The notes below the pieces were generated by a model. The model ran no database searches, was not told where the DNA came from, and saw only the letters and a program-made list of their open reading frames with translations. Below, in pieces: positions 15,001 through 25,724 of a stretch of 64,000 nucleotides of DNA (the stretch's first letter is position 1; each line of letters begins with the position of its first letter). A program made the position numbers and the translations under genes. Source of the stretch: Beroe forskalii (lineage: Eukaryota > Ctenophora > Nuda > Beroida > Beroidae); assembly GCA_011033025.1 (NCBI GenBank), contig WFMF01000026.1, forward strand, positions 248,001 to 312,000, read 5' to 3'.

Positions 15001-17026
15001 GACACACATACCCCGACTCCCGCGCAGCCTAGAATAGAGCTTCAAACATAGTATATTTACACGGCATCATTGGTAAAAATAGCAACTACAGGTGTTCCAG
15101 TCTTCTTGCAACATAGCTGCATGTTTTCTTGTTTCCGTGAAGAGGTGAGTGCCGTATGCTCTGTGGAATGTTACGCCGAAATGTGGAGTTAAAAGTCCTT
15201 GACATGCTCAGATATTTTCCATTAATACGAAATATAAGACATGTCAGTTTTTAAAAAGAATGCAAAGGCAGAAACCTCGAACGAATCCATGAATTGCTGT
15301 CAGCTTGAGATGATCTGCCAAGAACTAAAATAGTAAAATACTTAGGGCCGGATTACACAACCGTTTAAGGTCGACCTTAAGCCCTAGGTGCTCCTTAAAA
15401 CGGCCCAAACTGCAGTTTAAGGTCCACCTTAAAATTCCGTATTACCCAATGTGCTCCTTTAAGGCGATTTTAAGGTGCTCCTTAGCGAGTTAGGTCGACC
15501 TTAAAATTCCCGAAAAATCAGTATTACCCAATCCACCTCGTCCTTAAGTTGGTCCTTTAGCTGCTCCTTAAACGGCGAATTTTTAAGGTACCTCCAGCTC
15601 GTCCTTAAAACCAGTAGGTGCTCCTTAAACCACACGTTATATGTGATAATAATTTGGAGCTACATCGTTGTCACAACAGAGCAGATAAATTTCAATGATT
15701 CAATTTGCTGTTAGCGGAGTTTGCAGTCCTGTTGTGATCGGTTCAAAAAGCAAAAACAGCCAAAATCTTTTAATAATTATGTGATTGGAATTCGGTATGT
15801 TCTAACCAATAAACTTCTCAGAATGTATGACTATGATGAATGATATATTCATTGAAATATCACAAGAACACGACGTTTTAATTGTTACAATTGAAGATGT
15901 TCGTAACCACTCTACTCGTCCTATTTCTGATTAAATTGATTGGAATTCGTAACCGCGGTAAAATTCGTAAACGGTTTTAAACCGATAATAAGCTCTTGAA
16001 TTTGTGTACAAAATTTTTAATTTATATTCTATCTCAATTCAGCAATTAGGGTAAAAATAGCTGGCAGTGATAGCTCTCATGCTTTTGGGAACTGTGTGAG
16101 TGCCCCACCGTGGGCTTCAATCAATCAAATTGACAATAATTGACAGCAATTGTGTTCGATTGACTGATATGTTTTTTTAACGAGCCCCATCAATAATCAT
16201 AGAAAGATTTTTACTCGCCAGCAGTAAAGTCCATTTCACTGGCACCGAGCACATTCAAACCCATCTATAATTTCATTTGCTAAAAGATTCAATTTGCGTC
16301 TAATTTCTAAATTTAATTTCACTTCCATATGACTTCCCTTATATGGTGGTTTCTACCATATATGGAGCTGCTCCTTAACTGAGCTGCTCCTTTACGACCT
16401 GCTCCTAAAAATTTAAGGAGGATCTCCTCCTTTCAATTTGGGTAATAGCAGAAAGTGTCAAAGGAGGAGCTGCTCCTAAGATGCTCCTTAGCGTTTGAGG
16501 ACGACCTCCTCCTTTACGGTTTAGGTCGACCTTTACGAATTGGGTAATACCAATTTTGCTAAAGGAGGACCTACAGGAGGTGCTCCTTTGAGCTCCTCCT
16601 TAAACATAGAGCCTCTTAGGTCGACCTAACACGAAAATTGTGTAATCCGGCCCTTAATGAGTGAGAGGGCGTCAAGGGTGTGTTTCTAAAATTAACAAGT
16701 TGCTACCAAAGCTGTCGTAAGAGAAAAATGCGCGATTGGCCAGCATCAATTGCCCACTCTAAACCCTGATAAGTAAATCACTCTTTCTGGCCTAATATTA
16801 CCTGCCCACGAAAAATAGGCGGCTATTTTCAACAATTTAGCAGCGCACAACGTTACATTGACATCCAGGCGACCGCCTATTCATTCTGAGTGTATATCCT
16901 CGAGCAGGATACAGCACACGCTGTACCATAGTGCTGTGAAGTCCTCATTGGAAATGGAAGCTGACAGATCTCGCATACCTGTCTCAATCTCTCCTTTCTG
17001 AGAGTTGAGTAGGTAACGATTAGCAG
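1..17026 (-). CDS. Septin GTPase gene, multi-exon, 3' end off the left edge
   Basis: Septins are GTP-binding proteins that polymerise into cortical filaments and rings. Exons by sense-strand translation and splice phase, 5' to 3': 16979-17026 (tentative), 13892-13941, 8974-9094 (end uncertain), 5528-5620 (P-loop GESRLGKST, G1), 5188-5304 (ETPGFG, G3), 3366-3500 (WQPVLDEI, INRRVVVDHRIHCCVYF), 2911-3028 (LRPVDVEFM, AKVD as G4), 2591-2659, 2220-2368 (septin unique element, GRQYPWGFAEV), 693-855 (LYENYRM, start of coiled coil), 1-52 (LDRLRRHYEQ). Phases agree at nearly every junction. The exception is 5188-5304 to 3366-3500: phase 1 meets a one-base start, and several residues usual before the WQP motif are absent, so a small exon in 3501-5187 is probably unseen. 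The first ATG seen lies in 13892-13941. The family call is secure; the paralogue class is not. Confidence 0.93.
53..692 (-). repeat. Septin intron made of CTAACCCC-type pyrimidine repeats
   Basis: Nearly the whole intron before the last visible septin exon is G-rich on the plus strand and pyrimidine-rich on the transcribed sense strand. It holds dozens of loose copies of CTCTAACCCCCTCACCCC. Each copy resembles a branch point (CTAAC) followed by a polypyrimidine tract, and the array runs into the real acceptor at 53-54. The plus strand has many G runs that could form quadruplexes. The ORFs within it are low-complexity shadows. Confidence 0.8.
1339..1377 (+). repeat. CRE-type short dispersed element
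   Basis: TGACGTCATTATCAGGGTTT is followed by AGAATGTGAGTTGATGAGG. This is one copy of a family found across the window: a TGACGTCA palindrome, a central segment like GGTTTAGAATGGTGAATT, and a second TGACGTCA or decayed version. It lies in a septin intron. Confidence 0.7.
1689..2213 (-). repeat. 13-bp minisatellite starting at a septin splice donor
   Basis: About 40 imperfect copies of a 13-bp unit, TTCTTGACACCAC on the plus strand and GTGGTGTCAAGAA on the septin sense strand. The array begins directly after the donor of the 2220-2368 exon (sense GTAAGTCAAGAAGTGGTGTC). The overlapping reading frames here rich in WCQ and VVSS residues are repeat artefacts, not genes. Confidence 0.92.
2358..2404 (-). 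repeat. Duplicated acceptor junction of a septin exon
   Basis: The exon start plus acceptor GGGGCGCAATCTG occurs at the real junction (near 2358-2370) and again about 32 bp upstream in the sense direction (near 2391-2403). The second copy is followed by CTGTGGG instead of CTGAGGT, so its context differs. Confidence 0.6.
3098..3253. repeat. Foldback element of about 155 bp
   Basis: Arms of about 55 bp start TTCGAACTGCAGCTTGCGCG on both strands and contain GTGTGCGCGGCTT-like sequence. They surround an AT-rich centre with ATACTTTTATACATAACATG. It lies in the septin intron between exons 2911-3028 and 3366-3500. No coding capacity. Foldback MITE is an inference from structure. Confidence 0.8.
3599..3652 (-). 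pseudogene. Partial tandem copy of a septin exon with its acceptor
   Basis: This repeats the first 43 or so bases of exon 3366-3500 with its acceptor, encoding WQPVLDEIKGRIQK with one C-to-T difference, and then diverges into intron. It sits about 150 bp upstream of the true exon in sense direction. A GT follows AGAA in the copy (sense AGAAGTAATT), so a cryptic mini-exon is possible, but its splice phase does not suit the flanking exons. Confidence 0.8.
3653..5187. other. Septin intron sequence, no gene seen
   Basis: AT-rich sequence without a convincing exon, although the splice phases on either side suggest that a short exon may be hidden here. The ORF at 4700-4987 has no recognisable domain and no coding-like composition. 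Confidence 0.5.
5621..7320. other. Septin intron, no gene seen
   Basis: Includes a purine-rich run at about 6540-6625 that creates serine and leucine-rich shadow ORFs on the minus strand. Nothing resembling an exon was recognised. Confidence 0.5.
7325..7423 (-). repeat. Tandem-duplication copy 1 with an intact septin splice donor
   Basis: Positions 7325-7423 match 7424-7479 plus 8961-8997. The sense strand ends RYNVLVVG with the donor GTGAGT (sense GTTGTGGGTGAGTGACTTAA). TTAA at 7387-7390 corresponds to the unoccupied insertion site of the transposon that splits copy 2. A CTGTCTGT microsatellite borders the unit. Confidence 0.8.
7480..8960. mobile_element. Non-autonomous DNA transposon, 14-bp inverted ends, TTAA target duplication
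   Basis: The left end AGGTGCATGACGCG at 7480-7493 is perfectly inverted at 8947-8960. TTAA flanks both sides (7476-7479 and 8961-8964). The tandem paralogue at 7325-7423 shows the uninterrupted site, so insertion is directly visible. TTAA duplication is typical of the piggyBac superfamily, but the ends do not let me assign a family. It has no transposase; the interior is AT-rich sequence plus a minisatellite. Confidence 0.87.
7890..8575. repeat. 16-bp minisatellite inside the TTAA transposon
   Basis: Tandem copies of a unit close to ACCAGTGCACTCTGAC, many degenerate. It shares the TGACACCA core with the minisatellites at 1689-2213 and 29134-29345. The minus-strand ORFs at 7829-8285 and 8381-8572 and the plus-strand ORF at 8372-8614 are repeat translations. 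Confidence 0.85.
8959..9094 (-). CDS. Septin exon entering the P-loop, with a mutated donor
   Basis: Sense translation gives EISALENSALMESRKE, then LQRSVRHVKRYNVLVVG, the beta strand before the GTPase P-loop. The acceptor is GTTTCAG at 9095-9101. The expected donor after GTTGTGG reads GAGAAT, whereas the duplicate at 7391-7396 has GTGAGT. The next GT, inside the transposon end (AAAG then GTGCAT at 8958), would keep the frame to GESRLGKST and insert five residues (ESLKG). The true 3' end of this exon is therefore uncertain. Confidence 0.75.
9963..10041. mobile_element. MITE with AAATAGGCGG ends
   Basis: Inverted ends GAAAATAGGCGGTT and GACCGCCTATTTA enclose about 50 bp, including TTTTCAACAATTT and a GCGCGCACAATG segment. 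It is closely related to the copy at 16808-16886. Confidence 0.75.
10117..10160 (-). repeat. CRE-type element with paired TGACGTCA-like sites
   Basis: GTGACGTCATCAATTCACCA, a central TTTCAAAGCATAAT, then AATGACGTCAT. It is preceded by GGCGG, which links it to the AAATAGGCGG-ended MITEs. Confidence 0.7.
10161..13290. other. Septin intron, no gene seen
   Basis: AT-rich. Holds a short GATGACTGAAGATGAAATG-type tandem at about 11041-11130 and a CA/GACA-rich stretch at 12240-12330. No exon recognised; the ORFs here lack domains. Confidence 0.5.
13291..13385. mobile_element. MITE with AAATAGGCGG ends and an internal CRE
   Basis: CGCGCGAAAAATAGGCGGT at the left and ACCGCCTATTTTTC at the right, with AATAATGACGTCATC inside. 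This copy physically joins the AAATAGGCGG family with the CRE-type family. Confidence 0.8.
15345..16653. mobile_element. Non-autonomous PIF/Harbinger-like element, TTA target duplication
   Basis: GGGCCGGATTACACAA at 15345-15360 is inverted at the right end (TTGTGTAATCCGGCCC, ending 16653). TTA flanks both ends (15342-15344 and 16654-16656). A three-base TWA duplication and G/C-rich ends fit the Harbinger superfamily. Subterminal regions are dense in CTCCTTAA and AGGTCGACCT motifs in both orientations, possibly transposase binding sites. No transposase ORF. Confidence 0.85.
15862..15934 (+). repeat. Fragment shared with the foldback at 24429-24550
   Basis: A 73-bp segment ending CTATTTCTGATTAA matches 24478-24550 with few differences. 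It lies inside the Harbinger-like element, so one element has captured or been invaded by the other. Confidence 0.75.
16808..16886. mobile_element. MITE with AAATAGGCGG ends
   Basis: CGAAAAATAGGCGGCTATTT at the left and CGACCGCCTATTCATTCTG at the right. The interior is shared with the copy at 9963-10041 (TTTTCAACAATTT, GCGCACAA). Confidence 0.78.
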
Positions 17027-20000
17027 CTAAAAATAGAGCAGTAAACAGCGTGTATATCCTTGTTAAAAGCTGTCCCTAAGAGAATGTATACGGGCTGCAG
17101 TCTATGTAGGCGAATGCGATTCCTGTTACCCATTATATGCGTGCATTTGCATCGATCGGACGATCGATGAAGGGATTGATAAAGACGCGCATTTCATAGA
17201 GAGCGCAGTTTACTTTCCATAGAATTTCCGTCGAAAATACAGTACTTTACACGTCTTTATCGATCGATTCATGTACATATAGGTCATTTCAACGGATTAA
17301 AGTGGAAAAATGTTGAACAGCATAATTTTTGCATAGCTGACCTTTGAAAGCAAAGAAGATCAAGAAAGTAAGAAAAGCGATTTACTGCCATGAACCACAA
17401 GTAAATGATATTTGCATTCATAATAATTATGCAGTGCGCATGTTGTATGCATCCAATGTTAAAACCTTCCAAAAACATAACTTATTTGATATTGGGGAAT
17501 TGATGGTTATCCGTTATAAACGCTTCTTGATTCAAAACAGCAAGATACGATTTCCACACTACAGTCTTCAACCAAGATTCAGTCAACCGGTGCTTAATCA
17601 TATGAAGTATGAAAACGGAAAAAAGTTCGTAATTCTAGGTTTTCTAATTAAGTAATTGGCAAACTATTCGATACGTATAACAAGATCTAGGCTAGACTGT
17701 GACTATCAAAGGGGAGACCTCAGTACCAACAGTTCTGAGGAGATTCAGACTTTGAACTATTGGAAAACCCGCTTCAGTACCGTCTAAAATTAGCATTAGA
17801 ATGGGAGTAGAGAGTGAAATAAAATTGTAAATACTTTAATTCAACGAACATACTGACTGTTTATGAAATAATTTGTAAAATTGTAGTAACCTAAATCAGA
17901 TGAAGAGAATCGAAAATAGCTTCCTCGAATTGTAGAGTAGGGAAAGCTGGATTTCAATCATATCATCAATCAAGCAGTTCTGATTGATTGATTGATTGAT
18001 TCAGCAGTTCCGATGTTATTTCCGGGAAATTTTGCTAGGGTTTCATCGCGTAGGATTTCCGTTTAAGTTTAACACCTGGATATTATTATTAACAGAAAGC
18101 ATTTTAGAGCACACTAGATGATTTAAGGAAAAATCGTGATTTTGTGACAGGAACCTATCAATGATCTAAGATTCGTATGATTCGTTAAATAATATGATTT
18201 AACATTATGTTTTTATTGCTAATGTGACAATCAGATAGCCAAGAGCAATCATAAGTCGTATTTTTCACATTGACTCGATTATTGCTGATTCCGCCAAATT
18301 GTCTATCAGCTAATGAAATGAGTTTTTGACAAAACCATCTGGAATGAATTCAGTCTGCTGGAATTTTTGAGAGTGCTGGCTTTTGGGCATTTAAAATGGC
18401 TCACGCATAATTCACTATAAGTTAAACAAATAAAAGTTAATTTTAGACAAAATTACACGTCTAAATACAAAACTAATCGTCAATACCAAGAAGTATTTTG
18501 ATCATAATAAGAACAATCAAAAGTCAAAACCATCACATAGTGGCAATTATACTGGTTTTGCTCCAGGGAGTTAGGTATTCTGATGAGAAATGATAAAAGA
18601 ATTGTTGAAATGATGAAAGAATTGTCAAGATGCAAGGAAGTGTGTAAATAAAATGGCAGAGATTGACGGTCGATTGAGAACCATTACCAAATATGGAAAT
18701 ATGTACGTTGCTTTGTCACTAATTCAGACCAAATATGGAAATATCCGTTGCCATGTCACTAATTCACACCAAATATGGTGTTTTGATGACGTCACTCCCT
18801 GTCAACTTCTTGCGGAGGGGTAGTCAACCGTGTAGAAAACCCCGTACACACACACTTGTATACAATGCTGCTAATTGGTGAAGATGTCAGCAACTAGGAT
18901 TGTGAGAGACTGCTCGGCATTACAAACCAAGAGAGTGTGTTCAACAGGTTTACGAAAATACAGTACTTGGGAAGTGACTTAGCCAGCAGGGTTTGAAATA
19001 CTTCTTGACTTCCAGTGCGCGGCTTTGACGCGAGTTTTTCAAGAGGAACGGTATATCGATCACCGTGAAAGCTGAGGTATAGATCGCCGTGACAGCACAG
19101 ATACATAATCTGCATGGCGAGTACGAAAAGAGGAAATAGGTGAAAATTGATTAATTATAGGTACCCTAAATTTGAATTACTGGTCACTGGTTTTGTGAAG
19201 TGATTTTAATTTGCTGATTAGATAATTGATTAGTGCACTATAAAAGTACGGTTTACAGACAAGACTAATTAACGAAAATACATAATAATCCTGGAAATAG
19301 ATTTCCGATATTCTCAATATCAGAAATCTGATCTGAATAGCATAAAATATGATAAATGAGAATTAAGAAACGAAAGGAGACTTTTATAAGCAGATAAGCA
19401 GATGTCTGAGCGCCAACTAAAAGAAACAATTTTCTCCGCCCTCTTAAATACTTCTGCTTAGTCTGACAGTAGCTTATATTTAGCAGACACCACTCTGTGC
19501 AGGCGGTTAATAAACTTCAGAGCACAGATGTCATGGGTTTAAATACATAACGAGCTGCAAGCAAGGAATGGGCCATTGAGCGTCATCAACTCACCATTCT
19601 AAACCATGAAAATGACGTCACTCTCAACCACACACAGCTCCTACAAACACTGCGTGCCGCGTTAACACAAAGGCAAACAATAAAATGTACAGAGAGCTAG
19701 ACAACGCGGAAGCTGCAGCCGCTTGATTAGGAATTCAACATAGACACAACTCGTTTATTACTTGACCGACACACACATGCCATTACCGGAGGAAGAATGA
19801 CAGGAATCATATGACACACAACTTATATCTTATCATGGCTAATCAGAGTAGTAGGAACTAGTGAAACTAAAGATCGGCTAGAAAACAGAGATCTGCAAGC
19901 GCTGAGGGTTGTTATAATGTCGGCACACATCAAACACACAAAGTAATGTATGATAACATAAAACTCGTAATGTAAATAAGGAATAAACTTGTCTTGTGAG

Positions 20001-23000
20001 TGGCTAAGGATCGAGTAGAAGAGTTGACGAGTTCATCGTTATCAGCTATATGGTGTGTCAATAAAATCCGACAAAACATCGAGTTATCGAGTCTTTCCCG
20101 ATGTTTTGTAAACTAAAACCTCGCTCTCCTATTGAAGGATTGAGGGAGAAGTGTAAGGGTGTTATGTAGTTGCTAAAGCTCAGGAGTGCTCTAAAGAAGC
20201 AATGGTAGGGTTCCGAAGAAACTAACCATGTTGAAGACGGAGTACTGAGTACTGAGTTAAAGAAGGAGTAGAACAGAACAACTCAAGGAGTTAAAGAAGT
20301 TAAAAAAATATAACGACTCAAGGATTTTAAGAATAAGTAGGATAAAGGGTTAACCATCCGGCATTGATCAGAGCAATTAACAATGAGGCCGACGGACAAA
20401 TTGTTAATTGACACGATAAATGCGTTTACTCCAGTCGATACATACTATTTAGCCATCAGCCAAAGGTTTAGTTTGGCCCAAAACCACAAGATTTTTTCGG
20501 TGCGTACTTCGGGGGAATGACAAAATAGCGACTAAAGAAGCTTAAGAAGGAGTAGAATGTAAGGACTCAAGTAAGCACCTCGATGGATATACCTATTAGA
20601 GCAGTTGTTCTAGAACGGTATATTTCGCAAAATTGCAATCCGTTATATTATAATGCCGACATCTACTAACTACATGCATTAAAACTACTAAAGTACTAAC
20701 TTCATGCATTGCAGAAGAAAGTAGTAACCACTCTATACGTAATACGCGTATCAAGATCTTGAGCGGTCTACATTAGACAGTGATGAAAGGGGCCATATTA
20801 TGCTCTTAAAAAGACCAAGATACTGGCGCCCGTTTCCTGGAGGAGGTTTATCCAGAAAATTAGCAGCAAACGTATTCCCCATTTAATTGACACCATATAA
20901 CTGAAGTAAGAGAGGGTTTTACCAATAGGAAGTTACAACGCCTAGACGCTGTTTGACGACAAAGTTTGTAGCACTTCCGAATTCGTTCAACCATCAACCT
21001 ACCAATCATCGAGGGTTTGTTTAACTTTTCAACAATACCAAATTTGTCTCTTATATTGATGAATTAATTCCAGCACTGCTTGAGCTTCTTCGTTAATTAT
21101 TGAAAAATTCGTCTCGATATTCATATTGCCAATGAGGTCATTCGAATTTCAACTCGTCTGACCTAAGAAACATGTAGGACTTTGAAGCCGGACAACAATA
21201 AATTGCCCTGGATTAAAAGTTGCGGAGGAAAATCAAAATGCTGCAGATAAACGAGGAATATGGCGTGGTGACGTAATGATATCAAACAAGAAGTAACCAG
21301 TTGTGTCGCGAATTCGAGAAATGAGAATCATTCTGAAACTCCCGGTTCGCGCAGCTCCATATACGTATGTGGAAGTACCAAATCTAAAAACAGTAGAACG
21401 AATGTTCAAATGGCGGTCATGTGGAAATTTCAGGAGGCATTCTCAGAGCTCTCAACATCTACTGAATGTGTAAAGTGAGTCACAGCCCTATCTTCGATTC
21501 TACGAAGATATGAATAAATCATCTTGAAATTTCTTTGATCGGCGGGTTCATTTATATTCTTGCTACTATAACTATATTTTGTATCAATCATCTGTTTCCG
21601 ATCTAATTTGCAGGGAAATAGGATTCCCATTAATGGTGGATTAAACGGACCGACATCTGAAATAGAAATGGGCAGGGAAAGTAAATCAGACATTCTGGAG
21701 AAGTTCCAAGCAGGTTCACGGGAGAGACTCATTCCACAAAGATACGTTTACATGGGAGCATTGGGTTGCAAATTGGTGAGGAAAAATTGCAGAAATTACG
21801 ACACGAACCATAAAAAGTCATTGCATGAAAGATTCGAAAGAAAAAGTAATTATTTTTACTTTCGTCACAAAAATTCTCCAATTTCAAACAAAATGTAAAA
21901 AAGCAAATAAAGAAGCGAGAAAAACCTGCGAAGTTCAATATTGGAAATGCAATACCATTAAATTAAAAGGGCGCGATAAAACAATTAAAGACGCTTGACA
22001 CGACTCATAGCACGCGCGTTTAAAAGCTGACCCCGAATTATAGGCGTTTGAACGGGACGTCAGTACCATGAATCAATGCGTCAGATGATGACGTTATGAC
22101 CTATAAACCACGGCTTATTATAAGACCATGAAATGGGGAATACGATACAGGTATAATATTATAACGGACTCCAAGGAGACAGGCACTGCCAACCAAAAAA
22201 CAGAGGAGCGGGGGTGAAATAATATGGCGAGCACCGACACAGAACTCACTTCGATCTCATCAATTCACCATGTTGAACCATGATAATGACGTCACTTAGG
22301 AGCGATTGCTTTGACTCCGCAGCCCCCCTCTGTAAGTGGTTTTGTCAAAGTGGCGACTGGTGTCAGAAGTACAGGAGTGCGCTTAAGAGCTGGCAATAAA
22401 ACGCATCCTGTGTGTTGGACAGGGGTTGTTTGATTTGATTACATGTATCAGATAATATCATCAGTCAACTGATGACTGATGACTGATGACCAATGATGGC
22501 CTGTGTGACTCAGGGACAGTATATGCTTCGTGATTTATGGAAAATCGAGCGATAGGGTGATTTAGCGTAAAGAACATGCGGGACAATCAGTAATGCATAC
22601 TGAACTGTTTTTTAAACGACGGCACACAATTATTTTCCTCAGATTTGGTCGAGTGAAATGTTTGAAGATGAGATCTCTTTTTAGCTGCTTTAGTAATGTT
22701 GAAAATCATTCCGTTCTTTCAGTTATTTGATGTCTGTCGAGGTCTCACGCGATAAATTTGCTGACCCCCATCTACTTCAGCACATAAAACCTGATAATAT
22801 ATGTCAGCACTTCTATTCGCCATCTTTTCGTGACGACCTCCGAAACCCAGTAGCGTTCCGCAGGCTAATGAGAGCATATGTGCCGTGGCAACACTTCACA
22901 CTAAGTGACTTACAAAGCCCCCTGTAACTCCTATAACTTTGCAACGGAGCAGCCACACCCTGAGACAATCCTCAGTGATTTGTAATGGAATGTTATTAGT

Positions 23001-24428
23001 TCAGTGCCTTAGCTGGGAATTCATACGGTGTGCCGAGTGCTGTAGGATGCATTAGAAATACTCTGAAGAAAGAAGATTCCAATAGATCTACGGATCATGG
23101 ATAAGGATTTACACTGAGCAAAGGGTGGAAGTATCATAACTGGAAGTAAAAAAATTAATAGACTCCTAAAACTAAAAAGAAATAAAAAATTTATAAATTT
23201 CAAAATCTACCAAACAAAACCAGAGAAATAAGCAGCGGAAACCAGCGTAGGAAGTTGGGATATAATTACAGTTGCTACGTAAAGGTGGGAGGAGTCGCTG
23301 CTGATAAGACAGGCTACTCCAACCTCTATTCCGAGATAATAATATATATTTCGTTGAAGCCTTCCTGGGTGTAATACACATAATATTTATCTCTACTTCT
23401 CCGAATAAAATAATATTATATGTGACAGGCAAAGATATTTTAACCAATGGAATTGTTCCGGGATGTGTCACGTGATGTTGAAATTCTATAATTTAGTAAT
23501 GAGTAAAAGCAGATAAATGGGAAATTTGTTCGAATCATTCACAGTATCCTAGATACTGGAAAGAAATAAGCTAATTTGTTCAGGGAGACGAAGATAAGAT
23601 CAGAAGTGGCAGTATCGGTGAAGTCGGTGAAGTCTATAATGGTGAACTTTCAAGGAAGCTCATCAAATACCAACTTAATTAGTTGCTTTTACGCGGATTT
23701 TTCTAATCTGTTGTCGATAGTTTGAATTCACCGCGCATTGTTTTTGCCGCGCACGTACGCACAAAACCGGACAGAAATAGGGTGTCATCGACATCCCTGT
23801 TAGGGAACGTCCAAATGTGGAACGTTGCGCCGTGCACGAGGGTAGGGTAACTGGTAACATCCTACGACTTAAAAATGAAATAGATAATTCAACTCATTCT
23901 AAGAACCAAAATAATGTTTGTGTGCCTTTTATTCCGGCCAGGTTCCTTTTTATGTAGAATTGTGTTGTGCAAGCCTTGTGATATCTCCGTTTTGAGGGGA
24001 AAATAGCTTGTGCTTCAAAGAGTGTGCACACTTTATAATTGCTAAACACCTATACCCTATTTGTGTTGCACACCATTGCGCTCTTAGGAAGCTATATGAA
24101 AGTGCACTTTTATTTGTTATCATTAGTGTGTTCCAAAGCTGTTTTTTTGTGTTTCAGTGTGTTCCAAAGCTGTTTTTAGCCACTAAAAAAGTATAACTAA
24201 GTACTTACCCATGCTACACATGTAGAGTAGGTGAGTGTATATTGAATTAAAGTAGGTAACAAATCACTGTGTGCACTTTTTCTGTAATTCACCTGAGTGT
24301 AGTCTCACAATCTCCGATGAACTAAAGCTATAATATTTTCAATTTCAATCGGCACATTGCTTGATCAATCCACATCCTCTCATGTGATCACCAATTATGG
24401 TGTGTAGAATGAGGATTTCTTTGTAAAT
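17027..24428. other. Intergenic region between septin and the Penelope-like remnant
   Basis: AT-rich with no convincing exon. It holds CRE-type elements at 19582-19621 and 22255-22296 and a TGATGACTGATGAC-like tandem near 22460-22490. The septin promoter or further 5' exons may lie in the first part. ORFs at 17344-17655 and 21608-21898 have no recognisable domains. Confidence 0.5.
19582..19621 (-). repeat. CRE-type short element
   Basis: GTCATCAACTCACCATTCTA followed by AACCATGAAAATGACGTCAC. Same family as 10117-10160 and 60848-60893. A further copy is at 22255-22296. Confidence 0.7.
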
Positions 24429-24550
24429 TTAATCAGAAATAAGACAAGTAGAGTGGTTATGAACATCTTCAATTGTTACAAGAACACAATGTTTTAATTG
24501 GTACAAAAGAAGATGTTTGTAACCACTCTACTCATCCTATTTCTGATTAA
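24429..24550. repeat. Foldback element of about 120 bp
   Basis: The left arm TTAATCAGAAATAAGACAAG with AGTAGAGTGGTTATGAACAT is inverted at the right end (AACCACTCTACTCATCC, TATTTCTGATTAA). It lies directly upstream of the Penelope-like remnant and could be its terminal structure or an independent MITE. Confidence 0.75.
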
Positions 24551-24588
24551 GTTGAATCCAACATTGCCAGTGTAATACAGTGTAATAC

Positions 24589-25170
24589 TTGCATATCACG
24601 AAAATGTTTAATCATGTTTACAGGACAGCTCCAAACTTGGGTGGTCTTTTATCATCGACAAAACAATTAGTAATTGGTAATGGCCCAGGTGCAACCACCC
24701 CATGTGGTTCAAGTAGGTGTCAGTCATGCCCCTTGATGACAAATTCAGATGACTTGTCATACAAAGGGAAGTCAATCCAACCAAAGGCTGGTTCATGTTT
24801 ATCAAGGAACATAATTTATTTTGCTACTTGTTTGCTGTGTCATAAGGGTTATGTTGGTAAAACTGTTTCCCAACTCAGAACCAGAATTAATGGTCATAGA
24901 GCACTATATTACAAAATAAAGAAGGACCCAAATAAAGTATTGTCAGATAATACTTACAATAATGATTTGTCTTGAGCATACCATTTATATAAAGAACATA
25001 ATTGCACCAACCATAATGATTTCAATAGAGTTTATAGATTCACAATTCTACAGCATTCTAATCCCGATGACCTGGACGTTGCTGAAAATAGGTGGATCCA
25101 TGGGTTGAAGACATTGGAACCCGGAGGGATAAATGCCTCCAATCCATTCAGTATCCCTCTTATTCAGTGA
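24589..25170 (+). pseudogene. Penelope-like retroelement, C-terminal GIY-YIG endonuclease remnant
   Basis: One frame encodes the end of a Penelope-type reverse transcriptase and its GIY-YIG nuclease: PNLGGLLSSTK, a CQSC cysteine pair, NIIYFATCLLCHKGYVGKT, then LRTRINGH. After an in-frame TGA at 24973-24975 the same frame continues through AYHLYKEHNC, AENRWIHGLKTLEPGGIN and ends at the TGA at 25168-25170. The reverse transcriptase core upstream is missing, so this is a truncated, broken copy. The C-x2-C pairs before the nuclease are characteristic of the family. Confidence 0.87.
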
Positions 25171-25724
25171 CGTCCAGTCCATTCTGTATTTTTTTAATGT
25201 TGTCCCGTTTCTGAGTTTTTATATTTTGGATCTGTACCAGCACAGTACCCATCATTTGCTCTCAGTTCACTTTTATTTATTCAAAGAAATTTTGTTATTT
25301 TGAAACCGCTCATTTAATAAAGTTTTGATAAATATTCTTCTGGGAGATATCAAGTTTTGTATGGTTACTAACCAGAATATATTCCATTTTAGAATTCTGA
25401 TGATATATAGTATGAAACATGTCAATTCTTTCTAAGTGGTCTCTTACTGTGTGGAACATCGCCAGTCTCCTCTGGGTTTTAAAAAGTTTTCTACTTGCAT
25501 ATCATAAGATTCAACATAAACTAACTAGTGGGATTATTGTTTCATTGAACTGTCATGTTGGTTGACTTGCTATTATGCACATAGGTGATCAAGTGAGAGG
25601 CAGTGGATTGACTGAGCAGTGCACCAACTTCCAATTTGTCACTTAAGTGGCACATACACTACACAAAGCAATTGACTATTGATAATTCATTATTACTTGA
25701 CTGATAGTTAGACCTTTCTTAGGA

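Noticed and set aside
17344-17655. 103-residue plus-strand ORF as a gene
   Set aside because: No recognisable domain, no neighbours supporting it, A/T-rich random-looking composition.
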